64,000 bases of DNA, taken from contig CANGBB010000003.1 in NCBI GenBank assembly GCA_947452065.1, forward strand, positions 124,001 through 188,000, written 5' to 3'. The stretch's first letter is position 1. Each line of letters opens with the position of its first letter. The notes under the pieces are model-generated. The model was not told the origin of the DNA and did not search any database. It saw nothing but the letters and a program-made list of their open reading frames with translations. This DNA is from Gammaproteobacteria bacterium. Lineage in GTDB: Bacteria > Pseudomonadota > Gammaproteobacteria > Steroidobacterales > Steroidobacteraceae. Positions 1 to 10,130 of this stretch are shown piece by piece. Position numbers and translations under genes: made by a program.

Positions 1-1386
1 CACGCACCTCTTTCGGAGATTGTTGACGTCTACGGGTTGCGCATCATCGTGGATACCGTGGACACCTGCTATCGCACGCTCGGCGTTGTGCATAGCGTGC
101 ATCGTCCGATGCCTGGGCGCTTCAAGGATTACATCGCGATTCCGCGCGTCAACGGTTACCAGTCGCTCCACACAACTTTGTTCGGCCCCAACGGCGTGCC
201 GATCGAAGTGCAGATGCGCACAGTCGATATGGATCGCGTAGCCGAATCTGGCGTCGCGGCACACTGGAAGTACAAGGAAGATTCGAGCGAGGGATCAGCG
301 CAGCAGGAGCGGGCTCGCGCCTGGCTGACGGCACTGGTCGAAATGCAGGACGGGGGCAATCCGGAAGAATTCATCGAGAGCGTCAAGGTTGACCTGTTTC
401 CGGATAAGGTCTACGTCTTTACGCCCAAGGGCGAAATCCTGCGCCTGCCGCGCGGCGCAACCGTAGTGGATTTCGCCTATGCGGTGCACACCGACGTCGG
501 CAACCGATGCGTCGCTGCCAAAGTGGATCGCAGGCTTGCACCGCTCCGTCAGTTGCTGCGCAATGGCCAGCAGGTACAGATCATCACCGCCAAGGGCGCG
601 AATCCAAATCCGGCGTGGGTCAACTTCGTCGTGACCGCGAAGGCGCGCACTGCCATCCGACACTATCTAAAGAACCTGCGGCAGAGCGAGGCCGTCGACC
701 TCGGCCGCAGACTGCTGCGTCAGGCCCTGATCGAATTCGATCTCAAGCTCGAATCTCTACCCGAGGCACAGATGCAATCCGCCTTGGACGATTTCGGTCT
801 TCTCAACAGCGATGAACTGTTCGAGAAGATCGGACTGGGCGAACGACTGGCGCCGCTGGTAGCCCGCCGGCTGCTCTCCAGCGCAGGGATTCGCACCGGG
901 GAGATCGCGGACTCCGGGCGCCCCGCGCTTAGCATCGCTGGCGCCGAAGGCTTGTTGATCACCTATGCGCACTGCTGCTATCCGATCCCCGGCGATTCCA
1001 TCATGGCATTCCTCAGCTCCGGCCGAGGCGTGGTGATCCATCGCGAGAGCTGCGGCAATGTGGAAGACTTTCATCGGCACCCGGAAAACTGGCTGCCAGT
1101 GGATTGGCAGCCTTCCACCGGTCGACTGTTCCTGTCGGAGCTGCGCGTGCAGAGCACGAACCGCATGGGTACGCTGGCGGCACTCTCGGCAGCGATTGCA
1201 GCGACGCAAACCAACATCAATCACGTGACCGTCGAAACCCACGATACCGAAACATCCGACATGGTGTTCGTGCTCGAAGTGCGAGACCGGCAGCATCTGG
1301 CGAAGATAGTGCGTATTCTTCACCGCATGCCCGATGTGCTGCGTGTGACGCGCACCATCGCAGCAACTCAGCGCAAAAAGGAGTAA
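1..1386 (+). CDS. spoT: Bifunctional (p)ppGpp synthetase/hydrolase SpoT, 3' part
   Basis: The gene is cut by the window edge; only the C-terminal 461 residues are visible. SpoT/Rel enzymes make and degrade the alarmone (p)ppGpp in the cytoplasm. Visible in order are the distal synthetase domain (about residues 5-85 of the fragment, with GYQSLHT and EVQMRT), a TGS domain (about 130-195, beginning [15 protein letters not shown]), a helical stretch, a cysteine-containing segment ([11 protein letters not shown], near 321) and a C-terminal ACT domain (about 378-450). The hydrolase domain lies outside. The text resembles E. coli SpoT more than RelA, and the downstream recG matches the classical spoT neighbourhood. 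The stop is followed after 8 bases by ridA, so the two are probably cotranscribed. Confidence 0.95.
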   Translation, partial: HAPLSEIVDVYGLRIIVDTVDTCYRTLGVVHSVHRPMPGRFKDYIAIPRVNGYQSLHTTLFGPNGVPIEVQMRTVDMDRVAESGVAAHWKYKEDSSEGSAQQERARAWLTALVEMQDGGNPEEFIESVKVDLFPDKVYVFTPKGEILRLPRGATVVDFAYAVHTDVGNRCVAAKVDRRLAPLRQLLRNGQQVQIITAKGANPNPAWVNFVVTAKARTAIRHYLKNLRQSEAVDLGRRLLRQALIEFDLKLESLPEAQMQSALDDFGLLNSDELFEKIGLGERLAPLVARRLLSSAGIRTGEIADSGRPALSIAGAEGLLITYAHCCYPIPGDSIMAFLSSGRGVVIHRESCGNVEDFHRHPENWLPVDWQPSTGRLFLSELRVQSTNRMGTLAALSAAIAATQTNINHVTVETHDTETSDMVFVLEVRDRQHLAKIVRILHRMPDVLRVTRTIAATQRKKE

Positions 1387-1394
1387 CTAAAGGC

Positions 1395-1778
1395 ATGAGC
1401 CGTTCGATCATCCACACCGATAACGCACCCAAGGCCATCGGTACTTATTCACAGGCGGTGCGCTGCGGCAACACCGTCTATGTCTCCGGGCAGATTCCCC
1501 TCGATCCAGTCACCGGCGCACTGGTGAGCGGAGATATCGACGCGGAGATTCGCCGTTCCTTCGACAATCTCGCCGCGATCGCAGCGGCTGCCGGCGGATC
1601 CCTCGCCAACGTCGTCAAGCTGTCTGTGTTCCTGACGGACCTGGCGCATTTCCCGCGGGTCAACGAGATCATGGCCACCTACTTCCAGCAACCCTACCCA
1701 GCCCGCGCCGCGGTGGGTGTCGCTGCATTGCCTCGTGGCGCACGCGTCGAGATGGAGTGCGTACTGGACCTGTCTTGA
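1395..1778 (+). CDS. ridA: RidA family enamine/imine deaminase
   Basis: A 127-residue protein of the RidA (YjgF/YER057c/UK114) family, which hydrolyses reactive enamine and imine intermediates released by PLP enzymes such as threonine dehydratase, and acts as a cytoplasmic trimer. Family features are the N-terminal [12 protein letters not shown], the [11 protein letters not shown] strand, the [13 protein letters not shown] segment and the C-terminal [12 protein letters not shown] with the substrate-binding arginine. Length fits the family. The ATG is chosen because the family begins just before this point; the frame is also open upstream. The gene sits 8 bases after spoT and overlaps the recG start, so it is an operon member. 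Confidence 0.95.
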   Translation: MSRSIIHTDNAPKAIGTYSQAVRCGNTVYVSGQIPLDPVTGALVSGDIDAEIRRSFDNLAAIAAAAGGSLANVVKLSVFLTDLAHFPRVNEIMATYFQQPYPARAAVGVAALPRGARVEMECVLDLS

Positions 1779-3868
1779 ATTCCGGTGCTGCCCCGCCCGC
1801 TGTCGCGCAGCCGTTGACTGCGCTACACGGCGTCGGCGCGGCACTGGCTGAGCGTCTGCATCGCTTCGGTGTGCAGACCGTCTCCGACCTGCTGTTCGTA
1901 CTGCCGCTGCGCTATGAGGACCGTACTCGCCTACTGCCCATCGGTGCGCTGCTCGCCGGCACACGCGCGCTGGTTGAGGGTGAGGTGTTGCTGGCGGAGC
2001 TGAGTCATCGCGGCCGCCGGCAATTACTCGTGCGGCTGGGAGACTCATCGGGTTCCATCACGCTGCGCTTCTTTTATTTTTCCAATGCACAGCGCGCCGG
2101 TCTGCAGCGCGGCACGCGGGTGCGATGTTTTGGCGAGGTGCGCCGCGGATCGCTTGGACTGGAAATGGTGCACCCGGAATATCGGCTGCTGAAGAGCGCC
2201 GCCGAGCCACTACCGCTGACACTCACACCGATCTATCCGACCACTGAGGGGGTGACGCAGGGACGTCTTCGTGCACTGGTGCGTCAGGCATTCGCCCTGC
2301 TGCCGCAACGTCCACTGGTCGACCTGTTGCCTGCCGGAGCAGATGCTGCACAACCGGCGCTGACGCTCGAAGCGGCGCTGCGCTTTCTGCATCAGCCGCC
2401 CGTTGGCACCGACCTCGGAACACTGGCCAGCGGCCATCATCCGGCGCAGCGGCGCCTTGCATTCGAAGAACTGGTTGCGCATCAGCTCTCACTCTTGGAG
2501 CTGCGTCGTCAAACACGTCGCGAGCTGGCTCTACCGCTGCTTGACGGCGTTGGACTGAAAACCCGACTCGAGAACACGCTCCCGTTTCAGCTGACCCATG
2601 CGCAGCGCCGCGTCAGCGCAGAGGTGTCCGCAGATCTCGCGCGCGATCAGCCCATGTCGCGACTCATTCAGGGTGATGTCGGCTGCGGCAAAACCGCTGT
2701 CGCAGCACTGGCGGCCGCACGGGCACTCGGCAGCGGATATCAGGTCGCCCTGATGGCGCCCACTGAACTGCTGGCTGAACAGCACGCGCGCTCGTTCGAG
2801 CGCTGGTTCAAACCTTTGGGTATCGAGGTGATCCTGCTGACCGGATCGCAGCGCGCCGCGGCACGGCGCAAGGCGCTGCAACGCGTGGCTGACGAGTCGC
2901 TGACGCTGGTGGTTGGCACGCATGCACTGTTCCAGGATGACGTGCACTTCAATTCTCTGGCGCTGGTGATCGTCGACGAGCAGCATCGCTTCGGCGTGCA
3001 GCAGCGCATGTCGCTTCATCAAAAGGGTGGGCGCGACGGTCGCATGCCCCATCAGCTAATCATGACCGCGACACCGATTCCGCGGACATTGGCCATGACG
3101 GTCTACGCTGATTTGGATGTGTCGATCATCGACGAGCTGCCGCCGGGTCGCATGCCCGTGCGCACGGTGGTGATTCCCGAGGAGAGACGCTCTGAAGTCG
3201 TACAGCGTGTCGCCGAGACATGCAAACGTGGACAGCAAGTGTACTGGGTCTGCGGTGTGATCGAGGAATCGGAAGAGATCGATCATCAGGCCGCCATCGA
3301 AGCAGCAGCAGCCTTGACCGCGGCACTACCGGAATTGCGCGTGGGGCTGGTTCATGGCCGCATGAAACCCCAGGACAAGGCAGCGATGATGAAGGCCTTT
3401 GCAGCCAACGAGGTGCAGTTGCTGGTGGCCACCACGGTGATCGAGGTGGGTGTCGATGTGCCCAACGCCACCGTGATGGTGGTAGAAAATGCCGAGCGTA
3501 TGGGCCTCGCGCAGCTGCATCAGCTGCGTGGCCGCATTGGTCGCGGCACACAGGAGAGTTCCTGCGTGCTGCTGTATCGCGGGCCATTGTCGGAGGTGGC
3601 GCGGGCGCGCTTGATGGCCATCCGTGACAGCAATGACGGTTTCGAGATCGCACAGCGCGATCTGGAGCTGCGCGGTCCGGGTGAAATGCTCGGCACGCGC
3701 CAAGCCGGGCTGGCACAGCTGCGCGTGGCGGAGCTGGTGCGCGACGCCGATCTGATGCCGGCTGTGCGCGCAGCCGCATTGCGCATCAGCACTGACTATC
3801 CGGATCGCGTGAGTGCACTCATCGCACGCTGGATCGGTTCAAGGGAGCAATATGGTCGTGTCGGCTGA
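1757..3868 (+). CDS. recG: ATP-dependent DNA helicase RecG
   Basis: A 703-residue RecG, the branch-migrating helicase that regresses stalled forks and processes Holliday junctions. An N-terminal wedge/OB region (about residues 15-150, with [12 protein letters not shown] and LPLRYEDRT) is followed by superfamily-2 helicase domains: Walker A GDVGCGKT (about 308), DEQH box (about 411), TATPIPRT (about 436) and motif VI in QLRGRIGRG. Length is normal. No ATG lies near the expected N terminus: the start is either this GTG, which overlaps ridA by 22 bases, or TTG at 1775, which overlaps the ridA stop as TTGA. The 3' end overlaps ubiA by 17 bases. Confidence 0.96.
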   Translation: MRTGPVLNSGAAPPAVAQPLTALHGVGAALAERLHRFGVQTVSDLLFVLPLRYEDRTRLLPIGALLAGTRALVEGEVLLAELSHRGRRQLLVRLGDSSGSITLRFFYFSNAQRAGLQRGTRVRCFGEVRRGSLGLEMVHPEYRLLKSAAEPLPLTLTPIYPTTEGVTQGRLRALVRQAFALLPQRPLVDLLPAGADAAQPALTLEAALRFLHQPPVGTDLGTLASGHHPAQRRLAFEELVAHQLSLLELRRQTRRELALPLLDGVGLKTRLENTLPFQLTHAQRRVSAEVSADLARDQPMSRLIQGDVGCGKTAVAALAAARALGSGYQVALMAPTELLAEQHARSFERWFKPLGIEVILLTGSQRAAARRKALQRVADESLTLVVGTHALFQDDVHFNSLALVIVDEQHRFGVQQRMSLHQKGGRDGRMPHQLIMTATPIPRTLAMTVYADLDVSIIDELPPGRMPVRTVVIPEERRSEVVQRVAETCKRGQQVYWVCGVIEESEEIDHQAAIEAAAALTAALPELRVGLVHGRMKPQDKAAMMKAFAANEVQLLVATTVIEVGVDVPNATVMVVENAERMGLAQLHQLRGRIGRGTQESSCVLLYRGPLSEVARARLMAIRDSNDGFEIAQRDLELRGPGEMLGTRQAGLAQLRVAELVRDADLMPAVRAAALRISTDYPDRVSALIARWIGSREQYGRVG

Positions 3869-4742
3869 GAAGCGGCATTCACGCCGCTGGCGTGAATGGG
3901 TGGACCTGCTACAGCTGGCCAGACTGCATCGGCCTGTGGGCATCTGGCTGCTGCTGTGGCCGACGCTGTGGGCCCTGTGGATCGCCGCCACCGGCGTACC
4001 GTCGCCACGTCTTTTGTTGGTGTTCGTGCTGGGAACGGTGGTGATGCGCAGCGCCGGCTGCATCATCAACGATCTGCTCGACAGGCATATCGATCCACAT
4101 GTGCGGCGCACCCGTGAGCGCCCACTGGCCGCACGCCGAGTTTCACCCTACACGGCGATTGTGCTGCTGCTGACATTACTCATCGTGGCACTGGGGTTGG
4201 CGCTACTACTGAATACGGCGGCGCTGCGCCTCGCGGTCATCGGCGCCGCACTGACGGTGACCTATCCATTGTTCAAGCGCTTTTTCCCTGTGCCGCAACT
4301 GTATCTGGGCTTGTGCTTCGGCTGGAGTGTGCCCATGGCCTTCGCGGCCACCTTGGGCTTCGTGCCACGTGCAGGCTGGGTTCTGCTGCTCGCGACGCTG
4401 TTGTGGGCCGGGGTCTACGACACCTTCTATGCGATGGCCGATCGCGCCGAAGACCAGCGGATCGGCGTGCGCTCCAGCGCCATCAGCTTCGGCGACATGG
4501 ATTTGCGGATCATTACCGGCATGCAGGTGATGCTGATGCTGGCACTGCTGCTGGTGGGCCACTCACTCCAGCTGGGCGCGCGCTACTACGCCGGACTGGC
4601 AACGGGTGCCGCGCTGTTTGCACGGCACCTGTGGATCGCCCGGACCCGGCATCGAGACGACTGCATGCGCGCATTTCAGGAAAGTCACTGGTTCGGTGTC
4701 GCCGTCCTTGTTGGATTGATACTGGAGTACGGCAGCCGATAG
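3852..4742 (+). CDS. ubiA: 4-hydroxybenzoate octaprenyltransferase UbiA
   Basis: UbiA attaches the polyprenyl tail to 4-hydroxybenzoate in ubiquinone synthesis and is an integral inner-membrane enzyme. The 296-residue protein has several hydrophobic helices and both aspartate-rich motifs: NDLLDRHIDPHVRRTRERP (about 74-92) and YDTFYAMADRAEDQRIGV (about 190-207). The ATG is preferred over an in-frame ATG at 3813 because AAGGGAG lies 5 bases before it and the family starts here. It overlaps the end of recG. The convergent comF gene ends 4 bases after the stop. Confidence 0.94.
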   Translation: MVVSAEKRHSRRWREWVDLLQLARLHRPVGIWLLLWPTLWALWIAATGVPSPRLLLVFVLGTVVMRSAGCIINDLLDRHIDPHVRRTRERPLAARRVSPYTAIVLLLTLLIVALGLALLLNTAALRLAVIGAALTVTYPLFKRFFPVPQLYLGLCFGWSVPMAFAATLGFVPRAGWVLLLATLLWAGVYDTFYAMADRAEDQRIGVRSSAISFGDMDLRIITGMQVMLMLALLLVGHSLQLGARYYAGLATGAALFARHLWIARTRHRDDCMRAFQESHWFGVAVLVGLILEYGSR

Positions 4743-4746
4743 CTGA

Positions 4747-5493
4747 TCAGCTGGAGGCATCCCCTCCACTGCGCGCCAGAGCCCACAGCTCGACACGCCG
4801 TGCGCCCGCTTCGAGCAGCGCCTGCGCAGCGGACTGTGCGGTGCTCCCGGTGGTGAGCACATCATCGATCAGAGCCACATCGACTCCCGCCACCGTGGCG
4901 ACCATTCGCGCCGGCACATTGAAAGCACCGGCGAGGTTGGAGCGCCGCTGGGCCGCTGGCAACTGGCTCTGCGGTGCCGTGGCGCGAATGCGCTCCAACG
5001 CCCGCGGCAACCGGCGCAGCGAGAGCCGGCCGGCAAGATGGCGCGCGATTTCATCAGCCTGGTTGTACCCCCGCTCGCGCAGACGCAGGGGGTGTAAAGG
5101 CACGGGCACCAGCACTTCCGGGAGCGGAACGCATCGGTCGGCCACGTGCATGGCCAGCAGGGCACCGAGAGCGCCGGCCACACTGCGATCACCGTGGAAT
5201 TTGAGCGCACGGACCAGGCGGTCAATGGGGTATTCGTAGCCCCATGCGCAGAACACGCCCGACAGCGGGACGACATCGGCTGTCCAAGCCGGCGCAGCCG
5301 GGAGATCCGCCATGCAGAGTTGGCATAGATCCACGCCCGGCGGGCAGGCAGCGCTGCTGCACAGGAGGCAGCGCGCCGGGATCAGCCAGCGGCCGGTCTG
5401 CCGTACCACCTCGTAAACTTTTGCGAGTCTCACAGGTTGACAGTGATCCATCGGGGCACGAACATCGCTGCACCTTAGCGGCTGACTCACCAT
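4747..5493 (-). CDS. comF: ComF family protein (phosphoribosyltransferase-like)
   Basis: ComF proteins take part in DNA uptake during natural transformation; the exact reaction is unknown. Visible are a cysteine cluster near the N terminus (CLLCSS, then LCQLC, about residues 42-60), a helical middle, RERGYNQADEIA and a C-terminal PRPP-binding type motif ALIDDVLTTGST (about 210). Length is usual for the family. The start is uncertain: ATG at 5493, ATG at 5451, GTG at 5433 and GTG at 5409 are all in frame, and the first conserved cysteine comes after all of them. A shorter form would free the region that carries a BirA-like operator for the divergent biotin operon. Confidence 0.88.
   Translation of the reverse strand: MVSQPLRCSDVRAPMDHCQPVRLAKVYEVVRQTGRWLIPARCLLCSSAACPPGVDLCQLCMADLPAAPAWTADVVPLSGVFCAWGYEYPIDRLVRALKFHGDRSVAGALGALLAMHVADRCVPLPEVLVPVPLHPLRLRERGYNQADEIARHLAGRLSLRRLPRALERIRATAPQSQLPAAQRRSNLAGAFNVPARMVATVAGVDVALIDDVLTTGSTAQSAAQALLEAGARRVELWALARSGGDASS
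5411..5443 (+). promoter_or_regulatory. Candidate BirA (biotin repressor) operator with overlapping -35
   Basis: TCGTAAACT, 15 bases, then GGTTGACAG. Each half matches 7 of 9 positions of the BirA palindrome TTGTAAACC/GGTTTACAA, and a 15-base spacer is close to the 16 of E. coli. A perfect TTGACA (5437-5442) lies in the right half and could be the -35 of the bioB promoter; the -10 at 17 bases (GAACAT) is weak. The position, about 95 bases before bioB, fits biotin-responsive control. This is read by eye only. Confidence 0.55.
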
Positions 5494-5537
5494 GATTCAG
5501 CCGTTCATTTGTTCCCTGTTTCATTGGAGTTGCCATC

Positions 5538-6497
5538 TTGTCATCTGTGCGTACGTGGACCCTAGGGGAAGCCGAAGGCCTTTTCGCGCTTCCGTTCAAT
5601 GACCTGCTCTTCCAGGCACAGCAGGTCCATCGCACGCATCACGACCCGGGCAGCGTCCAACTCTCGACACTGCTGTCGATCAAAACCGGTGCCTGCCCTG
5701 AAGACTGTGCCTATTGCCCGCAGAGCGTGCGCCATCAGAGCAGCATCGAAAACGAAGCGCTGCTCCCGGTGGAAGAGGTACTCGAACACGCGCGCGCTGC
5801 AAAGGCCGCCGGTGCCACACGCTTCTGCATGGGTGCCGCTTTCAGGAGCCCAAAGCGCAAGGACATCGAGCGCATTGGTGCCATGGTCAGTGCAGTGCGC
5901 GAGCTGGGCATGGAAACTTGCGCGACGCTGGGTATGTTGACTCCCGATCAGGCTCAGGAGCTCAAATCCGCCGGCCTGGATTACTACAACCACAATCTGG
6001 ATACGTCGGAAGAGTTCTACGACGAGATCATCACCACGCGTACCTATCAGGACCGCCTCGATACGCTGACCGCCGTGCGCGATGCGGGTCTGCATGTCTG
6101 CTGTGGCGGCATCGTCGGGATGGGCGAATCGCAGCGCGATCGCGCACAGTTTCTGGTCACGCTGGCGAATCTGCCACAGCAGCCGGAAAGCGTTCCTATC
6201 AACCAGTTAGTGCGCGTACCCGGTACCCCTCTGGCCGGCACTGAAGATGTGGATCCCTTCGACTTCATTCGTACCATTGCCGTAGCGCGCATCATGCTGC
6301 CGCACTCACAGGTGCGTCTGTCGGCCGGACGCAGTGAAATGAGTGATGAACTGCAGGCGCTCGCTTTCCTCGCCGGCGCCAACTCCATCTTCTATGGTGA
6401 CAAGCTGCTGACCACCGGCAATCCTGATGTGACTCGCGACCGAACATTGCTCGCGCGACTGGGACTTCGACCGGCAGCCGATGCGGCGGCGAACTGA
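5538..6497 (+). CDS. bioB: Biotin synthase BioB
   Basis: BioB is the radical-SAM enzyme that inserts sulfur into dethiobiotin. The 319-residue protein has the radical-SAM cluster motif [10 protein letters not shown] (about 55-64), YYNHNLDT (about 152) and the conserved cysteines and arginine of the second cluster ([28 protein letters not shown]). The start appears to be TTG: GGAG lies 8 bases upstream and no ATG or GTG occurs in frame between the upstream in-frame stop at 5493 and this point. The weak start codon may keep its level low. It is first in the biotin operon and overlaps bioF by 17 bases. Confidence 0.96.
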   Translation: MSSVRTWTLGEAEGLFALPFNDLLFQAQQVHRTHHDPGSVQLSTLLSIKTGACPEDCAYCPQSVRHQSSIENEALLPVEEVLEHARAAKAAGATRFCMGAAFRSPKRKDIERIGAMVSAVRELGMETCATLGMLTPDQAQELKSAGLDYYNHNLDTSEEFYDEIITTRTYQDRLDTLTAVRDAGLHVCCGGIVGMGESQRDRAQFLVTLANLPQQPESVPINQLVRVPGTPLAGTEDVDPFDFIRTIAVARIMLPHSQVRLSAGRSEMSDELQALAFLAGANSIFYGDKLLTTGNPDVTRDRTLLARLGLRPAADAAAN

Positions 6498-7689
6498 CGC
6501 GCTGGGCGCGCTGCTGGCCGACATCGACCAGCAGCAGCGCCGCCGCGTGCAGCGAGTGAGCAGTCGCTCACCGCGCCTTGGCTCAGCGGCCATCAGTGAG
6601 ATAGACGGCCGACAACTCGTTAACTTCTGCAGCAACGACTACCTCGGCCTCTCGCAGCATCCGGATGTGATCGCTGCACTTCGCGATGCAGCCACGGAGC
6701 ATGGCGTCGGCAGCGGCGCAGCGCATCTACTAGGCGGGCATTCCAGCGAGCACCAGAAACTGGAATGCGAACTCGCGGCCTTCACAGGTCGCGAACGGGC
6801 GCTGTTGTTCTCCACCGGATACATGGCGAACCTCGCAGCGGTCTGCAGCTTTGCAGGGCGCGAAGAAGTCGTGCTGCAGGATCGACTGAACCACGCTTCA
6901 CTGATTGACGGCGCAACACTCAGCGGCGCTCGCTTGGTACGTTATCAACATGCGGATGCCGCAGCGGCCCTCGAGCGCATACAGACGCATAAAAACGCCT
7001 GCATGCTGGCCACTGATGGCGTCTTCAGCATGGATGGCGACATTGCGCCACTGGCTGAGCTGGCCAGCGCCTGCGCAGCGCATGAGCTGTGGTTGCTGGT
7101 TGATGACGCCCATGGTCTGGGCGTCGTCGGGCCCGAAGGCCGCGGCAGCGTTGCTGCGGTGGGTCTGGACTCTGCACAGGTCCCCTTGTTGATGGGCACA
7201 CTAGGCAAAGCCTTGGGTTGCTTTGGTGCCTTCATCGCCGGTGACGAAAATGTGATCGAAGTGCTGCTGCAACGCTCGCGCCCCTACATCTACACGACAG
7301 CACTACCACCTGCATTGGCCGCAGCGACTCGCGTCGCGCTTCGCCGATGCCAGGACGAGGGTTGGCGACGCGAGCGACTGCAGACCAATATCGCGCGCCT
7401 GCGCAGCAATGCACTGCAGGCCGGCATCCAACTCTCTCCGTCCAACACTGCCATCCAGCCTCTGATCGTCGGTGATTCCGGCGTGGCGCTTGCGCTGGGC
7501 AACCATCTTGCCGCCGCCGGATTTTTGGTCGGTGTCACACGCCCGCCTACTGTTCCAACCGGCAGTGCACGGCTGCGCATCACGCTCTCAGCAATGCACG
7601 ACGCCGCGCAGATCGATGCACTGACCGCCGCACTTGCCGACGGCCTGCGCACGCTGCGTGATAACGCTTCTATACCCGCTGCACCATGA
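6481..7689 (+). CDS. bioF: 8-amino-7-oxononanoate synthase BioF
   Basis: BioF condenses pimeloyl-ACP with alanine in a PLP-dependent step of biotin synthesis. The 402-residue protein shows the alpha-oxoamine synthase pattern: [26 protein letters not shown], the aspartate of [11 protein letters not shown] (about 203) and the PLP lysine in GTLGKALG (about 243). Length is slightly above the usual 385-390. It starts inside bioB and ends with an ATGA overlap into bioH, which suggests translational coupling. Confidence 0.96.
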   Translation: MRRRTDALGALLADIDQQQRRRVQRVSSRSPRLGSAAISEIDGRQLVNFCSNDYLGLSQHPDVIAALRDAATEHGVGSGAAHLLGGHSSEHQKLECELAAFTGRERALLFSTGYMANLAAVCSFAGREEVVLQDRLNHASLIDGATLSGARLVRYQHADAAAALERIQTHKNACMLATDGVFSMDGDIAPLAELASACAAHELWLLVDDAHGLGVVGPEGRGSVAAVGLDSAQVPLLMGTLGKALGCFGAFIAGDENVIEVLLQRSRPYIYTTALPPALAAATRVALRRCQDEGWRRERLQTNIARLRSNALQAGIQLSPSNTAIQPLIVGDSGVALALGNHLAAAGFLVGVTRPPTVPTGSARLRITLSAMHDAAQIDALTAALADGLRTLRDNASIPAAP

Positions 7690-8480
7690 TCGACAGGCTC
7701 TACAGTGAATCGCATGGCTCAGGCCCGAATCTCGTGCTGTGGCATGGCTGGGGCATGAATCTGCGCGTTTTCGATCCACTGATAGAACATCTCGCCGCGC
7801 ACTTCCGCGTCACCACCGTAGATCTGCCAGGTCATGGACGTAGTCCCGAGCTGATGACGAAGGACTTTGAAGCGGTGTTACCCACGCTGATTTCTGAGTT
7901 GCCCGATGACTGCACGCTGGCCGGCTGGTCACTGGGCGGAATGCTGGCGCTGCGCGCTGCGGAGCTTGCACCTGAACGCGTGCGCGCTCTGATCCTTCTG
8001 CACAGCACACCGAAGTTCGTTGCTACGCCCGACTGGAGCTACGGCATCGCATCAACAGTGTTGGATCAATTCGCCCATGCATTGGAAGTAGCGCAGCAGC
8101 AGACTGTGAGTAATTTTCTAGATCTCCAGGTCCGCGGCAGCCGCGACGCCGACAGGTTGTTGCAACAGCTGCGCGAGTCGTTGCAGGTGCACGGCCATGC
8201 GCGCGCGTCGGCTCTGGCCGCAGGACTTGAGCTTCTGCGCAGTGCGGATCTGCGAGCGACGGCAAGACGCATCGATCTCTCCGCGTTGTTAATCTCCGGT
8301 CAGTATGACCGCGTGACACCACCTGGCGCCGCGCACGCGATGGCAGGCCTGATGCGTCATGCTCAGTTGGAAGAGCTCCCGCGCACGGGACATGCCGGAT
8401 TCCTCTCACAGGCTGAAGATGTTGCGGAGCGATGCATCCGCTGGTGGCAAGCGCGGGTATGCGTACCGGTGTCGGCATGA
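7686..8480 (+). CDS. bioH: Pimeloyl-ACP methyl ester carboxylesterase BioH
   Basis: BioH removes the methyl group from pimeloyl-ACP methyl ester and so ends the BioC-initiated chain. The 264-residue alpha/beta hydrolase has LWHGWGMNLRVFDPL, the nucleophile elbow GWSLGG (Ser about 81), the acid in SGQYDRVTP (about 206) and the histidine in TGHAGF (about 234). Its place between bioF and bioC supports BioH rather than a general esterase. ATGA overlaps join it to both neighbours. Confidence 0.94.
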   Translation: MIDRLYSESHGSGPNLVLWHGWGMNLRVFDPLIEHLAAHFRVTTVDLPGHGRSPELMTKDFEAVLPTLISELPDDCTLAGWSLGGMLALRAAELAPERVRALILLHSTPKFVATPDWSYGIASTVLDQFAHALEVAQQQTVSNFLDLQVRGSRDADRLLQQLRESLQVHGHARASALAAGLELLRSADLRATARRIDLSALLISGQYDRVTPPGAAHAMAGLMRHAQLEELPRTGHAGFLSQAEDVAERCIRWWQARVCVPVSA

Positions 8481-9352
8481 ACGCACCCGTGGGACTCGAG
8501 ACCGGATCGGTGCGCCGCTGGTTCGATCGCGCCAGCACCACCTACGCCAGCGCCGCCGGACTGCAGCGTGACGTACGTATGGAGTTGCTCGCGCGTCTGG
8601 ATTTCTTCACGCTGACACCTCGGGTGATACTCGATCTCGGTGCCGGCTTAGGCGAAGCGACTGTAGCGCTGCGCCGACGTTACCGGGATGCACTGGTGAT
8701 CCCCGTTGACCTTTCCGCCGCGATGTTGCGCCAAGGCGTGGGTCGGCGCCGCCTATGGCGTAAATCCGTGGCGGTGTGCGCTGACGTTCGCAAGCTGCCG
8801 TTGGCCAACGGCACCGTAGATCTCGCCTTCAGCAGTCTCATGCTGCAGTGGTGCGATCTGCCCCGTGAGGCTTTCGCAGAGATTTCGCGCGTGCTGCGTC
8901 CAGGTGGCCTGCTGCTGGCGAGCACCTTCGGGCCGATGACGCTGCAGGAATTGCGCACGGCCTGGGCGGCCGTGGACAGCGCACCGCATGTCAGTCACTT
9001 TCCGGATCTGCCCGACCTGGCCAGCCAGCTCACGGCGGCCGGCTTCGAGGAACCCGTGCTGGATATCGAACAACGGCCCGAGCACTATGCCGACGCATTG
9101 ACCTTGCAGCGCGAGCTGCAGGCGCTTGGTGCGCGCAACGCCGATCGGGCCCGACGACGCACGCTGACAGGCAAGTCACGCTGGCGAGCCATGACGGCAC
9201 AGTACGAACTGCTTCGTACACCCGCGGGACTGCCGGCGACCTGGGAACTCATTTATATGGCTGCGTTTGCCAATGGCCAATCGGCGAGCGGGGGCCGGCC
9301 AGCCGAAGCGCTCTTCCCGGCTGATTCCATCCTGAAGCGGAGCCGTCCATGA
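8477..9352 (+). CDS. bioC: Malonyl-ACP O-methyltransferase BioC
   Basis: BioC methylates malonyl-ACP with SAM so that the fatty-acid machinery can make the pimeloyl chain. The 291-residue protein has a class I methyltransferase fold: VRRWFDRASTTYASAA near the N terminus, motif I ILDLGAGLGEATVAL (about 50-64), an acidic residue after strand 2 (VIPVDLS) and the FSSLMLQWCDLP segment. The ATG is chosen because it overlaps the bioH stop as ATGA; in-frame starts at 8432 and 8459 also exist. The product ends with an ATGA overlap into bioD. Confidence 0.93.
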   Translation: MNAPVGLETGSVRRWFDRASTTYASAAGLQRDVRMELLARLDFFTLTPRVILDLGAGLGEATVALRRRYRDALVIPVDLSAAMLRQGVGRRRLWRKSVAVCADVRKLPLANGTVDLAFSSLMLQWCDLPREAFAEISRVLRPGGLLLASTFGPMTLQELRTAWAAVDSAPHVSHFPDLPDLASQLTAAGFEEPVLDIEQRPEHYADALTLQRELQALGARNADRARRRTLTGKSRWRAMTAQYELLRTPAGLPATWELIYMAAFANGQSASGGRPAEALFPADSILKRSRP

Positions 9353-10038
9353 GGGGGTGCTTCATCGCCGGGACAGATACCGGAGTAGGCAAAACGCGGG
9401 TGACGGCTGGCCTGATCACGGCACTTCGCGAGGCGGGCGTGGCCGCTGCCGGCATGAAACCGGTCGTTTGCGGGCTGATTGAGGATAATGTGCGCTATTT
9501 CTCCGAGGATGTCGATAATATCTGCGCGGCATCCGGACAGATCCCGACGGATCGCGACGTCAATCCTTATGCCTTCCCAGAGCCGATATCACCCAATATT
9601 GCCGCAAAAAAGCACGGAACTTGTATCGATATATCGGTAATTAAAGGGCATTTTTCGTCAATTTCGCGTTTATCGGCCTTTCCGGTCGTTGAAGGCACTG
9701 GCGGCTGGCTAGCACCGATCTCCGATGAACACACTATGGCCGATATCGCCGTCGAACTGAGCCTTCCCGTCATCCTGGTGGTCGGCCTGCGCCTCGGATG
9801 CCTGAACCATGCACTGCTGACCGCCCAAGGAATCCGCGCCTCCGGCCTGCCGCTGGCCGGGTGGATCGGTAGCCGGGTGGTTGAAGATTTTGCCGAGGCT
9901 GAGGCCAACATCGACACGCTGACCGCCCGGCTGGGGGCGCCGCCCCTAGCCGTGCTGCCTTATTCACACTCGCCGCGCAGCGCACTGCCCGCGCTACGCA
10001 CGGTGGCGGCCAAAATGCTTGCTGAAACGTCGACATAG
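9349..10038 (+). CDS. bioD: Dethiobiotin synthetase BioD
   Basis: BioD forms the ureido ring of dethiobiotin from diaminopelargonate, CO2 and ATP. The 229-residue protein has a P-loop GTDTGVGKT (about 8-16), KPVVCG, VNPYAFPEPISP (about 76), the VVEGTGGW loop (about 112) and LVVGLRLGCLNHALLTAQ. bioA is not next to it, so that step must be encoded elsewhere. A stretch near 9600-9660 is clearly richer in A/T than its surroundings (24 G/C in 60 bases by hand count), with codons such as ATA and AAA that are rare in the neighbours. The gene closes the biotin operon. Confidence 0.95.
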   Translation: MRGCFIAGTDTGVGKTRVTAGLITALREAGVAAAGMKPVVCGLIEDNVRYFSEDVDNICAASGQIPTDRDVNPYAFPEPISPNIAAKKHGTCIDISVIKGHFSSISRLSAFPVVEGTGGWLAPISDEHTMADIAVELSLPVILVVGLRLGCLNHALLTAQGIRASGLPLAGWIGSRVVEDFAEAEANIDTLTARLGAPPLAVLPYSHSPRSALPALRTVAAKMLAETST

Positions 10039-10050
10039 CACGGCAGTTAA

Positions 10051-10077
10051 TTGACGTAACTCGTTGACTTGTAAAAT
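10051..10077 (+). promoter_or_regulatory. Possible promoter of the DUF2244-cox operon
   Basis: In the 92-base gap after bioD, TTGACG (10051-10056) and TAAAAT (10072-10077) face the cox genes with a 15-base spacer, shorter than ideal. The gap is the most A/T-rich stretch nearby. A weak, by-eye call. Confidence 0.3.
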
Positions 10078-10130
10078 TATTCGGCGCTCCGGTATGCTGT
10101 CGCTCCCAGCCCGCACCGAGACGCCCCGGC

